Made by a program: the position numbers and the translations under genes
In this document: positions 25,719 through 36,628 of the stretch, one piece after another
Layout of the letters: each line of letters starts with the position of its first letter
Position numbering within the stretch: the first letter of the stretch is position 1
The notes under the pieces: model-generated
What the model saw: only the letters and a program-made list of their open reading frames with translations
Databases searched by the model: none
What the model was told of the DNA's origin: nothing
Assembly (NCBI GenBank): GCA_037176845.1
Contig: JAYKXP010000234.1
Coordinates: 1-52,638, forward strand
Length of the DNA stretch: 52,638 nt
DNA from: Paramarasmius palmivorus
Lineage: Eukaryota; Basidiomycota; Agaricomycetes; Agaricales; Marasmiaceae
Direction of reading: 5' to 3'

Positions 25719-28046
25719 ATGGCCTTCAATAACGTCTCGCAAGTCATCGTTGCCGGTTCAGCTATCAACAACGTATCACGCGACCAATTCAACGTCACAG
25801 GGGGTGTCGTCCATATCAATTCACGGGTGGATGAAGAGCCTACGGAATACGACGAGGTATGTCCTTCTACTGTGATGTATTCTCATGAGCTGAACACAAA
25901 AATCACAGTTTAAACGGGTGACGACAGGGGAGATGTATCTTTTGGAAGAGATCCATCGTGATGGTTCCTGGGGCACCCAGAGAACGATCTACAGTGTCGA
26001 ATTACCTGAGCGGAAAATTAAGTGCACCGCCATAGAATACAAAGGCCCGGAGGCACAAGAGGTCTGGGAAGAAGATTTTCGTCACTTTTCACGACACAGG
26101 TTCGTTACCGCCTTCCCCACCCAGCAACTTCACTGACACCCAGCTAGGTCCCCGGACGCATGGCAACTCTACGGCCTGAACCGATCAAACGTCCCGTTTT
26201 TGATCTTCCATGACGGTGAGTCTTCTTCCCTCTTCAGTAATGCCGTATTCTGACCAAGTATAGAGCTCGTTCCTCTTGGGCATTTCTACAAAAACTCGTT
26301 CTGGGGGGATCTCTTTGTTTATTGGTTGGAGGTGTGTCCTAAACTTGGTGTCTCCTGTGCCCGCAAAGCTAACACACTGTCCTTTTAGAAAGAATTGGGT
26401 TGCATCTATGAGTCGGCGATATGGTTGAACACGAGAGGGACTCTGACCAAGGGACCCAAGGGGCCTTCTTTTCGGGTTCACGCTGCCGATACCATCAATG
26501 AAATTCCTATCCCATCCTCAGCAGAGATGCTACAAGACGACATCTCCTTTCAATTCTTCCAGAAATTCCCTTCAACGACGATGGACCGTATCATTGTGGA
26601 ATGTGCACGGTTTCATTCCTCAAGTTCACCGCTCAATAGCCTTTTTCGTGAAGGAGTGCTCACCATCCCACCGGAAAACACCCCGGAAACCCTCGATGGG
26701 CTCCGCATTGATACTGTATACTCCCCTTCACTGGGGGCTGTTGCGAGGTGCCGGGATGGTTGGGCGTTGTGGAAAATGTGGAGGATGGAGGGGTTGGTGG
26801 ATAAAATGGTATTGGATGATGGGCTGATTCGGTGAGTGAGCGTGGGCGTAATGGTTCAGTTTTGGGTGCTGATTTCTAAAGTTTTAAGCTAGACGGTCCA
26901 GATGTCGATGCTCATTTTCGCTTTGACTGGCGGAGAATCCAGGAGAGTTGGCTGTCGCAAAGCTCAAGGATCATTGATGCCCGCAGGATGTCGGGAACAG
27001 AGGAACAATGCTGTATGTCCTCCCCTTTCACCATGTTGATGATTGAACTCATCTTCCTTCCTTTGTATAGGTATCATTGATTCTCGAGTTTATATCGATC
27101 TCAAATTGCAATCAACAAGACACTCGGTTCAACAAAGACTCTTACCATTTGAAACACCCCCGCCCATCTACCTCTTTGTCTACCCTCTCCCTATGACGGT
27201 GTCCGGGATCAAGTCATGGGGGAAAAACGGAACCCACTTTTGGTCTCTTGATGAGAATGGGCGATCTGAGATGACGGAGGAGGAATGTAGGCGATGGGGA
27301 GTTCCGGAGCTGGATACGGATGTAGACTTTGATGAGCCACTTGCGTGGACATGGTCAAGCTATGTCTACCCCACCATCCGCAACTGGCAAGTCGCTCGTG
27401 GCTTCGACCCCACCACTGCCAATTTTGCTCGGAGTTGTGGATATCCAGTGTTTGATATCCTTATCGATAACGAGACAACGGGAAGTCGGTTTGAAGTAGT
27501 TCATGGTAAGTCACTCAATCTCCTCGCAGTTGTTTGTACATTGTTAATCTACAATTCATAGAAAACTCATCTACTCCCGACAAGCAGAACGACCAAAGTG
27601 TGCAGGAGGTGCTTGATACATCTCCGGCGGTTGAAGGTCAGTATTCTGTTCAATGTTCTCTGTTAGTTCCGCAATCTCACTAGCACTCCCCAGAAACAGT
27701 CACAATCCCTCAGTCTCCGTCCACATTATCCACACCGAAGCCTTCACGGATCCCCGTGGCGACACCGCATTCCAAGGTCAAGGTTCAACCAGGAGTCGAT
27801 ACTCCATCACGTGGTCGTCTCTCAGTTCCTCAACAAAAGCACCCTTACCTTGTCAGCGAGGCCAGCCCTTCACGGATTCCCATACCGACATGGCGAGCTC
27901 AGGGTAAGAGTTGGAGAAGTGTATTAGAAGGAGATACAGCCAATGGTTCACGCGCAAGACCTGGACGCTGTGAGCGTTCTGGGAAGATGCCGAAGACGCA
28001 GCTGCAGCCAAAGATACAGACGAAAAACACGAGAAAAAGGTTGTAA
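25719..28046 (+). CDS. Gene B: paralogue of gene A, 633 aa, nine exons
   Basis: Function unknown. Exons in frame: 25719-25856, 25909-26099, 26148-26215, 26264-26331, 26389-26831, 26882-27012, 27071-27505, 27562-27636 and 27694-28046; introns are GT-AG at the same positions as in gene A. The N-terminal motif reads VIVAGSAINNVSRDQFN. The middle and C-terminal landmarks match A (FKRVTTGEMYLLEEIH, NVPFLIFHD, FSLDEN-like THFWSLDENGRSEM). The last exon encodes a Pro/Ser/Arg-rich, probably disordered tail with two PSRIP repeats followed by a basic end. Gene A lacks this tail. No secretion signal is visible. Both copies stay fully open, so both are probably expressed proteins. Confidence 0.8.
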
Positions 28047-28699
28047 TTGTTTCTGGTAAGTGAATCGCACATCGTCGCGTCAAAAGCATCGCGCTGATCA
28101 TCTGCAGGTACTCTTATTCTATGTGATTCCTTGAACAGTGCGCAGTGCGTACTTTTCATGTCTATGGATGTGTTATTCTCTGTCTTTGTTCCTGTGCTTG
28201 TGGTTTTAGGTAGTACTACAATACACGGAAGTACGCACTCTATGTAACATAATATATTGATTTGCTGAATCTGCGGCGATGAAGATAGTCATGTTCCATG
28301 AACCGCGCTCAAGCGGATGCACACCAAAGGACGAGATGAAATCGAGACGGGAATGAGAGCCATCATGTTAACCTCCTCGGCACCAGATGACCTGCCACTG
28401 CCTCAAGGTTGGTGATATGTTTGACAGCACCAGTGGCGCATTGAAGATACGTTCAGGGTGTAGTGAAGTGAGGCCAGAGGTCCAGTTGAATGTTATTTGT
28501 AGAGATTTACCAATGAGATTCATCTGCTACTATCTCTATCTGACGTGCCCCATATTCGTATCCGAACGAAAATAGAACAAAAAAACACTCCAGTTGAACG
28601 CCAACTTCGTAAGGGTAGTCAGGTTCTCATTAGTACATACACGATAAATACACAGATTGTACAGAGGATATATTACAGAAGTATCAGCAAGTACACCAT
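28047..28699. other. Intergenic, no gene seen
   Basis: It includes a single copy of the 3' repeat found twice after gene A (near 28206-28245). Otherwise there are only short frames. Confidence 0.4.
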
Positions 28700-29182
28700 T
28701 CAGCCTCTCGGGAGTTGAAGAAACCCCATCCTGCACAATCTCAACTTCGAGCCTTTCGCTCTCGTCTCCACTACACCTATGATCTCATAACCAACACCGC
28801 CAGCCTCAGTTGCCTTAGGCTTTTCCTCATCCACACCTTCGTTTTCTTCGTATTCCACATCCCGCGCAGATAACGACTTGCCATCCGAAGGCCCTGATCC
28901 AAAACCTACATCGTCGTCAACATATTCAATCTCATATCAGGAAGAACACGCATAAGACGCACCTATAATCAGCTGCAAATACCTCCAATCATGCGATACC
29001 GGGACGTAGAGCGTGAGCGATGGAGCGAATCCATCTCTTAGCCTACAATATCCAAGAGCCAGGAAACGATTGCCGAACACGCCTCGCAGCTCGAGCTTGT
29101 CTGTGCCGGACCTATTGACGAGAGAAACAGACCGCATACGCTTGAGAGCAACACGCGTCGTTGGTCTATTCATATCGTTCAA
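28700..29182 (-). CDS. Small two-exon hypothetical protein, 141 aa
   Basis: Two minus-strand exons, 29182-28963 and 28905-28700, join in frame across a 57-nt GT-AG intron and end in a stop. The first exon contains GVFGNRFLALGYCRLRDGF and LTLYVPVSHDWRYLQ. The second is acidic (VEYEENEGVDEEKP) and then basic. I recognise no family. The ATG at 29182 is the first in frame, but further 5' exons are possible because a potential acceptor lies just upstream. Phase-matched splicing is the main support. Confidence 0.45.
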
Positions 29183-32100
29183 TCAAATGCCAAGGGCATC
29201 GTCGGCCGTAGAGCTTTTGCAGGGCTTCTTTCCGACATACCATGGGCGCTCCGATGTCCTGTAACATGAACAACATTAGTACGTGAGATCATCTAAGAAC
29301 CCGAGGAACAGGTACGTACTCGCGAGATGTACATTCCTCGACTTTGAAGTTCCTCAAGCTAAACCATCGATCCGGTCAGCTTCGCCTCTTAAAGTCAAAA
29401 GAGAAACCTACCAGTCAAACATACACCTTCTCTTCTTCACCGGTACCCCCAAACGACCTCTTGAACTTGACGCCCCAAGGCCTTGAGCCTGAGGTACAAC
29501 ATTCAACCGTTTCTTACCGCCGAGCCCCTCCAAAAACAGAATCCTGCACGTTCTCCGTCTTGAACCACCTGCGTATAACATTGTTCTGTCGAGGATTTTG
29601 TTTGAACCATTCCACTGCGAGGTCACTTTCACTGCAAATGCACCATGACTCAGTAGAATTAGAGATGGAACAACACACTCACTATTTTATCTCTTCCTCA
29701 ATCTCACCTATCCGCCTCAATACTCTCGAGAGGTAGTTTCGCCTAGATACCTATCATATCCCCTTCGCCACCTTTTGCCCGGGTTTTGGTCTCGATAACC
29801 CTCTCCAAAACATCTCTAGCTTCGACATCTCGGGTTCTTGTACGAGCGAGAATTTCGCTGTATAGAGCGTAGAGCTCCCTGTTAGCGTTTTGCATTTGGG
29901 ACGCCGAATAAACGACGAATGTAAAAATCGTCTCCTCAGATCTTCAGGATATGTGATGGAGCTTCTTCTGGGCGATTAATGTGCGGTGAACTAGGAAAGA
30001 CTGGTTATTGACCGCAGTCCATGTGTGAATGGGGATTGGAGGCGTACATGAGGTAGTTGATCATTCTCGTGCGAGTTGAGGTCTATTCGAGTCCGAAGTT
30101 CAGACGTTCAGCGCTCAGCGCTCAGCCCGAGCAAAGGACAGGGTAGAGCTGGTGCATGCCATGAAAATCCGGGTACTAAAGGGAGTGGGTAGGTCTCAAA
30201 TAGAGAGAAACAGATAAGAAAAAAGTGGGCAGCGGATAATCATAAACTACTTACTGTTTTCCTCTTGTCAGGGATAGCAATACTTGGAGCTTGGAGGCGT
30301 GTTATGGTTGTGTCATGTCGAGACTTGCAACGATATCGCGTTGGCCTGGCAGTGGGAGTCGTTTCATTGCACTTTGTGTTCGCCTATTTAAGCCTGCTTA
30401 ACGGAGGACATATGCTGAAGGATGTTGTTGGTTTGTTGGAACTCGAGACGTAGTGGGATTTTTGGACAACATGGTGAGAAGGGAACAAGGAGAAATGCAT
30501 ACCGTAAGCGCTCGCGAATTTCCTTTTCACGCACGACGAACACAACACATCCTCCTCCTCCATTCAGACAAGACCAAGGCGAGACAAAAACTCCATGCGT
30601 TAGAAATAAAAAGCGCCAAAATTTAAAAGCGCCATCAATACACCGTCTCTCAAACTCTCAGGCTTCCAAGAGCTCAAAACTAGGTCTTCCGAGTCCTCTA
30701 CTCCTTCCACACTTAGGCTAGCTCCCCAACTCTTTTGACGAATATCCACGCTCAACATTTCGCGCACCACCTCGACGGCTTCACATCCCCTCTGTCCCGA
30801 TTCCTCAGCCTACGCCAGCTGAGGTCATACTTCACATTCTCCACGGGACCAATACCACGCTTAACTCTCTTCTTCTCTATACACCGCCGTTCCTCGGAAT
30901 CTATACGACGTCTAAAGCCAAGTTACCTTTAGCACACACGCGGAAGAAAGCTTGCGCTCACAACGATACATGTCAACTACTCCACCTGCCACCTATGCCT
31001 ATGATCAAAGAACTCTACGCGCTAGCCTCCTCCTCACTCCACCAATTACCTTCCTCCTCCTCCGCTCCGTACCGTGAAGATTCCCTCCAACAACATGTAT
31101 TCATCAAACACGCTAGCTGAGTCTGGCAGCTCAGGTATCGCGAGTACGTCAAGGCACGAGACCCAGACGAAGATCGAGGAGAAAAGAAACTTCGGGTTGA
31201 ATGATAGAACTGCGAGTATTGGTTGAATAGGTACCTTTTTGAGAGGGCTGGGTAATGGTTTCGGTATGTCGCTAGGTCAGTTTTCTTCCTATTCCTTTTT
31301 GCGAGGCTGACCATTCTTATTGAAGTGCGTAGAGATGGTGCAAGATACTTAGTTGTGCGCACACCAGAAGACTGCAGAAATCAATATTCCACATAACACA
31401 GATTGAGTATGCCATCATCCTTCTTTCGCCTGTTACCCTTCGCTGACATGTGCATACTAGGCCCAACTATCCAGCAAGAGTCGTATGCGGCCTCATCCGA
31501 CAACTCGTCGTGCGTACTTCTTCTCCCGCCTCTCCTCTCAAAAGTCGATACTTATAGCATAATCCTTATCGCACAGGTACACTGCAGCAAAACAAACGTG
31601 TCAAAGCTATCAACACCGGCTCTTTGGTTGAAACCTCATGCCGACGTATCCAAGGTGGAAGGTACAGGAACGGGAGTACCGATAATCTAGGGTGCTTTGA
31701 AGTTTGTAGTACGTGCTCCTTTTTCTCGACTATCCCTGCCATTTCTCCGTGACCTCTGGTTCAAAGAATGAACACTGATTAACTGCTACTTGCAGCCCCA
31801 TGCAAACCCACGAACGCTGTCTTCGATACGCCTTACATGGCACGCACCAAGCCCGGACGTAGACATGAACTATCAAACGGAGACAATAGAGCAATAGAGC
31901 CTAGGCCGCTCTTGAGTGGAAGACGTTTTCAGGTATGTAAACCTGCTATTCGGTTCCGCCTTTCCTTTTCGCTATCGTTACTTTGACGCGCTCTTCTTCG
32001 AGCTGCGATCCGCTCTGTTACTTATCTCTTGTTTCCTTTTTCACTACTCCCTCTCCCTTCCCTCGAGCTAACGTCTTCACACATCTAGACCATCCAACAT

Positions 32101-32512
32101 CGGCCAGAACTCTCAACTTGCAGACTCTGAATCCCGGCCAACGCCCGCTATTCTTCCTTTCCGAGATGGGGAGTGTCTCCATGTCATTGGTCAAGGTAAG
32201 CAGTTGTTCATCTTTGGTCGATATATCCCAGTAATCTTAGTGCGTTATCCTAGGATACATACTCGTCGTACCTACCGTGGACGATAGTACCTGGCCCAAC
32301 CATAGCTAAACAAAAGCATCCCGTACCAAGGTACTATGCTGGCACGTCTGAGCGAAGTCAAGGGGCAGTTACACTGACGCTCGAATACCCTCAACTGCGC
32401 TATGCCCAATGAGACTACACATGTCGGTTTCTGGTGTTGGGGATCTGTATTATACATTTTCGCATTATCTACCAGTATGATAAAAAAAGCCCGAGTCTTC
32501 GTTCCAGTATCG
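29183..32512. other. No secure gene
   Basis: Frames occur on both strands without recognisable motifs. A minus-strand frame at 29632-29408 could be a further exon of the gene ending at 28700. A plus-strand stretch at about 31797-31933 ends in a good donor (CAG then GTATGT) and could be an exon of an unrecognised gene. The word CAGCGCTCAG is repeated near 30111-30125. Confidence 0.3.
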
Positions 32513-33275
32513 TTATAGATACCCTGTGACAATGTGGTCTGCCTGTCGTAAGAAATGGCGGTCAGCGATGTATGGCAATCATACGACAGGTACACGCACC
32601 GCGGAAATGCAATGTTTCATATAGCCGGCGCTGGTGCGGATCCAAGAGGTGAAGCTCCAGGTGTTGAACGTCAAGTACGGGTTCCGAGGAAACACATCCT
32701 CAGTCGACAGTTCTCTCTCCTTAGCTAGGCTCTTGAAGCTGAATTCCATATGCGATAGGGCGTCTTCTGGACGGTTGATCTGCGCTGACCTAGGGGGTAG
32801 AGTAGAAAGAATCTGTTGGCGCTGACGAATTCTACGAAGGGATATATGCGAACATGAGATGGTTCATGATCTTGATCCGGCTTTGATTCTCCTGCACACA
32901 GCGGAAGGTCAGAACCACGACTCACGTGCAAGCAGACAAAAGAGCCATACCATGAACGACTTTGCGTACATCGACACAGTTCCGTCTTTCTGGCCTATAA
33001 GACCCCAAAGTTGCGCATCCGAAGCCTCTGTTACTGCGATCAATCTCTCCTCCAGAGCCCAGAGACAGAAAGGTTGTAGGTCTTCCGGTACTGTCAAGTT
33101 TCAACAGATCAACCTTATCACAGATTTTTGTGAGGGAACACGACGTACCGTCTGTCTCCTTACAGAGAAACTTGAATAAGCACAGCTTGGGAACCTGATA
33201 GTGATACATGACCGCTGAATGCATCGCGCCCTGCCCTGGGATTTGAAAGTTGGTTGGCGGTGGACCTTTTAGCAT
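32513..33275 (-). CDS. Small multi-exon hypothetical protein, about 180 aa
   Basis: Minus-strand exons 33275-33149, 33090-32951, 32891-32836, 32789-32600 and 32542-32513 join in one frame through four short GT-AG introns (46-59 nt). Landmarks are WALEERLIAVTEASDAQLWG, GTVSMYAKSFM, RIKIMNHLMFAYIPS, NRPEDALSHMEFSFKSLAKE and YLTFNTWSFTSWIRTSAG. I do not recognise the family. The 3' four exons look solid. The 5' end is uncertain: another frame (LSNPRAGRDAFSGHVSLSG) fed by an upstream exon near 33340-33480, through an intron with a TACTAAC branch site, may be the true start. Confidence 0.5.
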
Positions 33276-34439
33276 TTCGATGGCTCAACGCGTAGTTAGT
33301 AACTTATCGAAGGCAAGGTTCGACAAAAAAAAAACACTCACCACGCTTGGCTTCCTCTCTCTCACATCGGCGAGAGTTGGCGTTCGGATTGAAAGTCTTG
33401 AGGAGCCATTGGATTCGCTAAGACGGTTGATGGATATGCGTTTGGCTGGTTGAGGATTTCGGATGGTCGAACGAGAGCCATTGTTATTGGGAGAAGGAAA
33501 GAACGAGATAGAAGAAAGGTGACAGATATCGGAGGCCATGGTATCGGTACCTTATCGAGTCAAAAGCTGCTTCGAATTTTCCATCACGACAATGGTCTTC
33601 GATACTTGACGAAATAGGCAGGTGCCTGGACGATATGGAGACCGAACGGGAGTACTCCTTCCCCAGAGCCAATGCCCATCTCGAAGGGCAGTAGGTGCTT
33701 TCGAAGGGCATTGTACAATGAAGGAGATATCAAAAACCAAGTTTCACCGGGCTTGTACAAGCTGATAAGTTGAGTCTTCGTGGTAAACAGCTTTCTTCGC
33801 GTCGGGATCCGCACAACGCGCTGGAATCTGACAGGACTGATTTTGGAGAACAATCTCTGGTATATAACACGGTCGAAAGATATTCTGCTAGAAGCATGAT
33901 TCATTGGATACTAAAAATTTGGCAAGACTATATATACATACCTTGCCCATACCACATTCCAAAACCTTCCAGCTTGTCAGGCCTTACGCCTTAGTACTTC
34001 CTGAAACCTTTTCTTTTACCGTGGCAACTGGCGCCGTGATTCCAGTGGTATTACCCAAGTTCCCTGTCACTATTGCCCAAACTAAGAGAGAGGAAACGAT
34101 TAACAGTTGTCCATCTCTACCAACCAAATGAAAGACCTACCGAACTCTTGAATCATACATTGGTTTCTATTCCGTTTAAACTAAGAGCTTTGGAAGTAGG
34201 TGCCCGCATCCGATGGTCGAGGTTGAGTGCAACGCCTGAGTGGGGCGCTTAGATGCGGTTGGTGATGCAGCAGCATTGGTGAACAGGATATAGACAGTGG
34301 TGGTGGTACAAGGACAGTAACATGACATTGATACTCATACATTCAAGATACAAAGCCCGCGCAACTCTGGCCGAGAAAGGCCCCATGCAACGGAAAGCCC
34401 CCCGAAGAAATAGTAAGGAAAGGACAGCGATTAATCACC
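33276..34439. other. Possible 5' exons of the neighbouring gene; otherwise unassigned
   Basis: A minus-strand segment at about 33480-33365, reading MALVRPSEILNQPNAYP, could be a first exon of the 32513-33275 gene. A 106-residue minus-strand frame at 33904-33584 contains LYKPGETWFLISPSLYNALR, with no family recognised. Nothing is seen from 33905 to 34439. Confidence 0.3.
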
Positions 34440-34930
34440 GCAGAAGAGTGTACTATGAAGTCTCAAGACCTCAACATTCAAACGCCAACCAAACTCGACG
34501 ATCCATGCTTTCACTACCGTCTTGGTGCTCCTCGCCGCGTGAAAACCGTTGCAAGCTCTCCAGCGAGTAAACAAAACAGGGGAAAGTGGCGTTGGCACCG
34601 GAAAGATCGCATGCGAGCGCCAAACGCGGCGAAAAGACTTCGTGGGACGAAGAGCTTTGAGGTGAAAGTGGTGTGGAGTTAATCCGTCGATATACGTGTA
34701 GGAACATTATGGATGAATCATGGACTGACGGCGTAAAAGGGACAGGTCATGTCGAGGATGCGTGATTATGTGGTGTTGCGAAGCGTTTTTTGAGAGCGGA
34801 TACATTGGTGCTTGTGTAGTAATGCAGCAATATCCGTTATCGGAGAAGTTTATGAGAATTTTGAACGAAGGGAATTTCGACTGGTATAGGCCCAGAGTCA
34901 TCGGTCCGCCCAAGTCGAAAATGACGGACA
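34440..34930. repeat. Relic of the GH27-block upstream region (third copy, no GH27 gene)
   Basis: It matches 13250-13955 before GH27 copy 1. Shared words include GAGTGTACTA, then CATTCAAACGCCAACCAAACT, read in two parts, then GCAAGCTCT and CAGCGAG. Further along are TTTGAGAGCGGAT and GTATAGGCCC/GTATCAGCCC with ATCGGCCCGCCCAAG-like ends. No GH27 exon follows. Part of it is shared with 41260-41400 as well. It marks an incomplete duplication or a deletion product. Confidence 0.7.
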
Positions 34931-36628
34931 ACCGTCACTCTCGATGCCCGATAAAATCTGGTACTAGCCTGGAGTGAAGGAACTTCGAGGATGGTTGAGC
35001 AGGGAGCCGTAAGGAGTCTGCTCGCTTTGAGGTTACGTGAGCCAGAACTGCAACCGTAGATAAGTTACCGTACCTCAAGATTTATTTGTTCGAATCCTGG
35101 GGGTATTGAAGAACTAGGAAGTGTAGGAAGTTATGAATTGAAGCGGCGGCATAGAATGGTGAGAGAATTCCTTATTCAACGTGACGCACGAAGTCATGAC
35201 GCGCTCACAATTCTACCACCAGTATCGAAATACTTGCTCAACCAAAGAACTCTGTAGGAGCCTTCGTGGACAGCACGCATGAGTATCTAATTAAACAGTG
35301 GTTACTCACTTCGAGGTCAGAAAACCAAATCCAAGATTTGTGTGCGTACGCCTTCTCTACCGTATACCTAACACCTGGTTGATGCGGCTGGTAGACCTCC
35401 AAGCAATATATAATCAACAACCTGTTGTACCTCGCACCGGATCGAGGTTTTTTATATTTCACCGATACTACTTTCTCTCCTTCTCACCCCCACTACAACT
35501 CCCCCAATTCCAACCCTGACGACAGAAAACTAAAAACACACACCAACACACACATTCGAACGCTTCCTTCCCGGTCTCTTCGCTCTCGGCAGCACCACTT
35601 GCTCTGCCCTTCCCTTTACCTCACTCGAAGAGCGCGAACTACACATCTGGGCGGCCGGGGAACGCCTGTTGGCTAAGCTACAAGTGGGTAGGAGTCATCA
35701 GAATCGCGTAGGAAGGGCAAAGGAAAACGGAGACCATTGGGGCTGACTCCTGAGAGAGGTTTCACCAGAAGAGAGTATAGGGAGAAGGGGATATACGAAT
35801 AGAAAGCAACGTATTTGTTGAGACCTGAGGTATGTGCGCCTGTTTCTGGGTTTTGGCATTGCGTTGACGTCCGCGTTGACAAAATAGAAAGCTTTTATAT
35901 CCTTTGGCGGACGACGGGAGACGAGAGGTGGTGTAAGAGGGATTGGTGAGTCCTTTCTTTTCTTCCTTTTTCGTGTTTTGGGTGCTGACGGAGACGCGTT
36001 CAGAGCGATATTTCAATCAACAGAAAAAACCGAATATGGATATGCGAGTGTGTATAATGTGAAGATGAGATGCTGAATTACTTCCTCGCAGAAACGTACA
36101 GTACGTGCCGCTATTTCTTTGTCTTGAGTACCGAATGAGTGCTGAGGCGTCAACAGGTTGAAATACCTAGACCTACTATTCACGAAGGGATTATACCACT
36201 ATACAAGTGGGTGCTTGATACCGAGGCGCATCCGTTGTCAAGTCTTGAGCGGTCGGAGGAGGAGGAGAAGGTTTCGTGACAGAGGGTTACTCTGGCTTAT
36301 CACGTTGTACTCGTTTCCTATCCAGCTAAGCATACTTAGTATACACAGATTATCATCACGAACCAAGGAATACCAAAGTGTTGGGCTGCGCGCGGCCAAT
36401 CCTCGAGCACACGAGTCGTCTTGCGTGAACTTGAATCTTGAACAATGAACATTAATGAACACCAAAGTCCACAGTTCATATACATTCATAGTTCGTATTC
36501 AACAACTCTGCATAATTACTGGTCACTGGTGATACTCTATGGCTACCAATCCTTTGACCGTTCCGAATCGTTGTATCCAAAACCGATGTGTTGATTTATA
36601 ATACCAAGAAGCTCGTCGAAGGTCAAGT
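34931..36628. other. Intergenic; short GH27 3'-flank relic near 36245-36290
   Basis: The segment GAGCGGTCGGAGGAGGAGGA, followed by GGTTTCGTGACAGAG at about 36249-36290, resembles the 3' flank shared by GH27 copies 1 and 2. An AACAACCTGTTGTACC word near 35418 faintly recalls the gene B leader. No gene is recognised. Confidence 0.4.

Noticed and set aside
35060..35120. tRNA-like GTTCGAATCC word resembling a B box
   Set aside because: No T-stem pairing flanks it, and no A box, anticodon arm or acceptor stem can be drawn.
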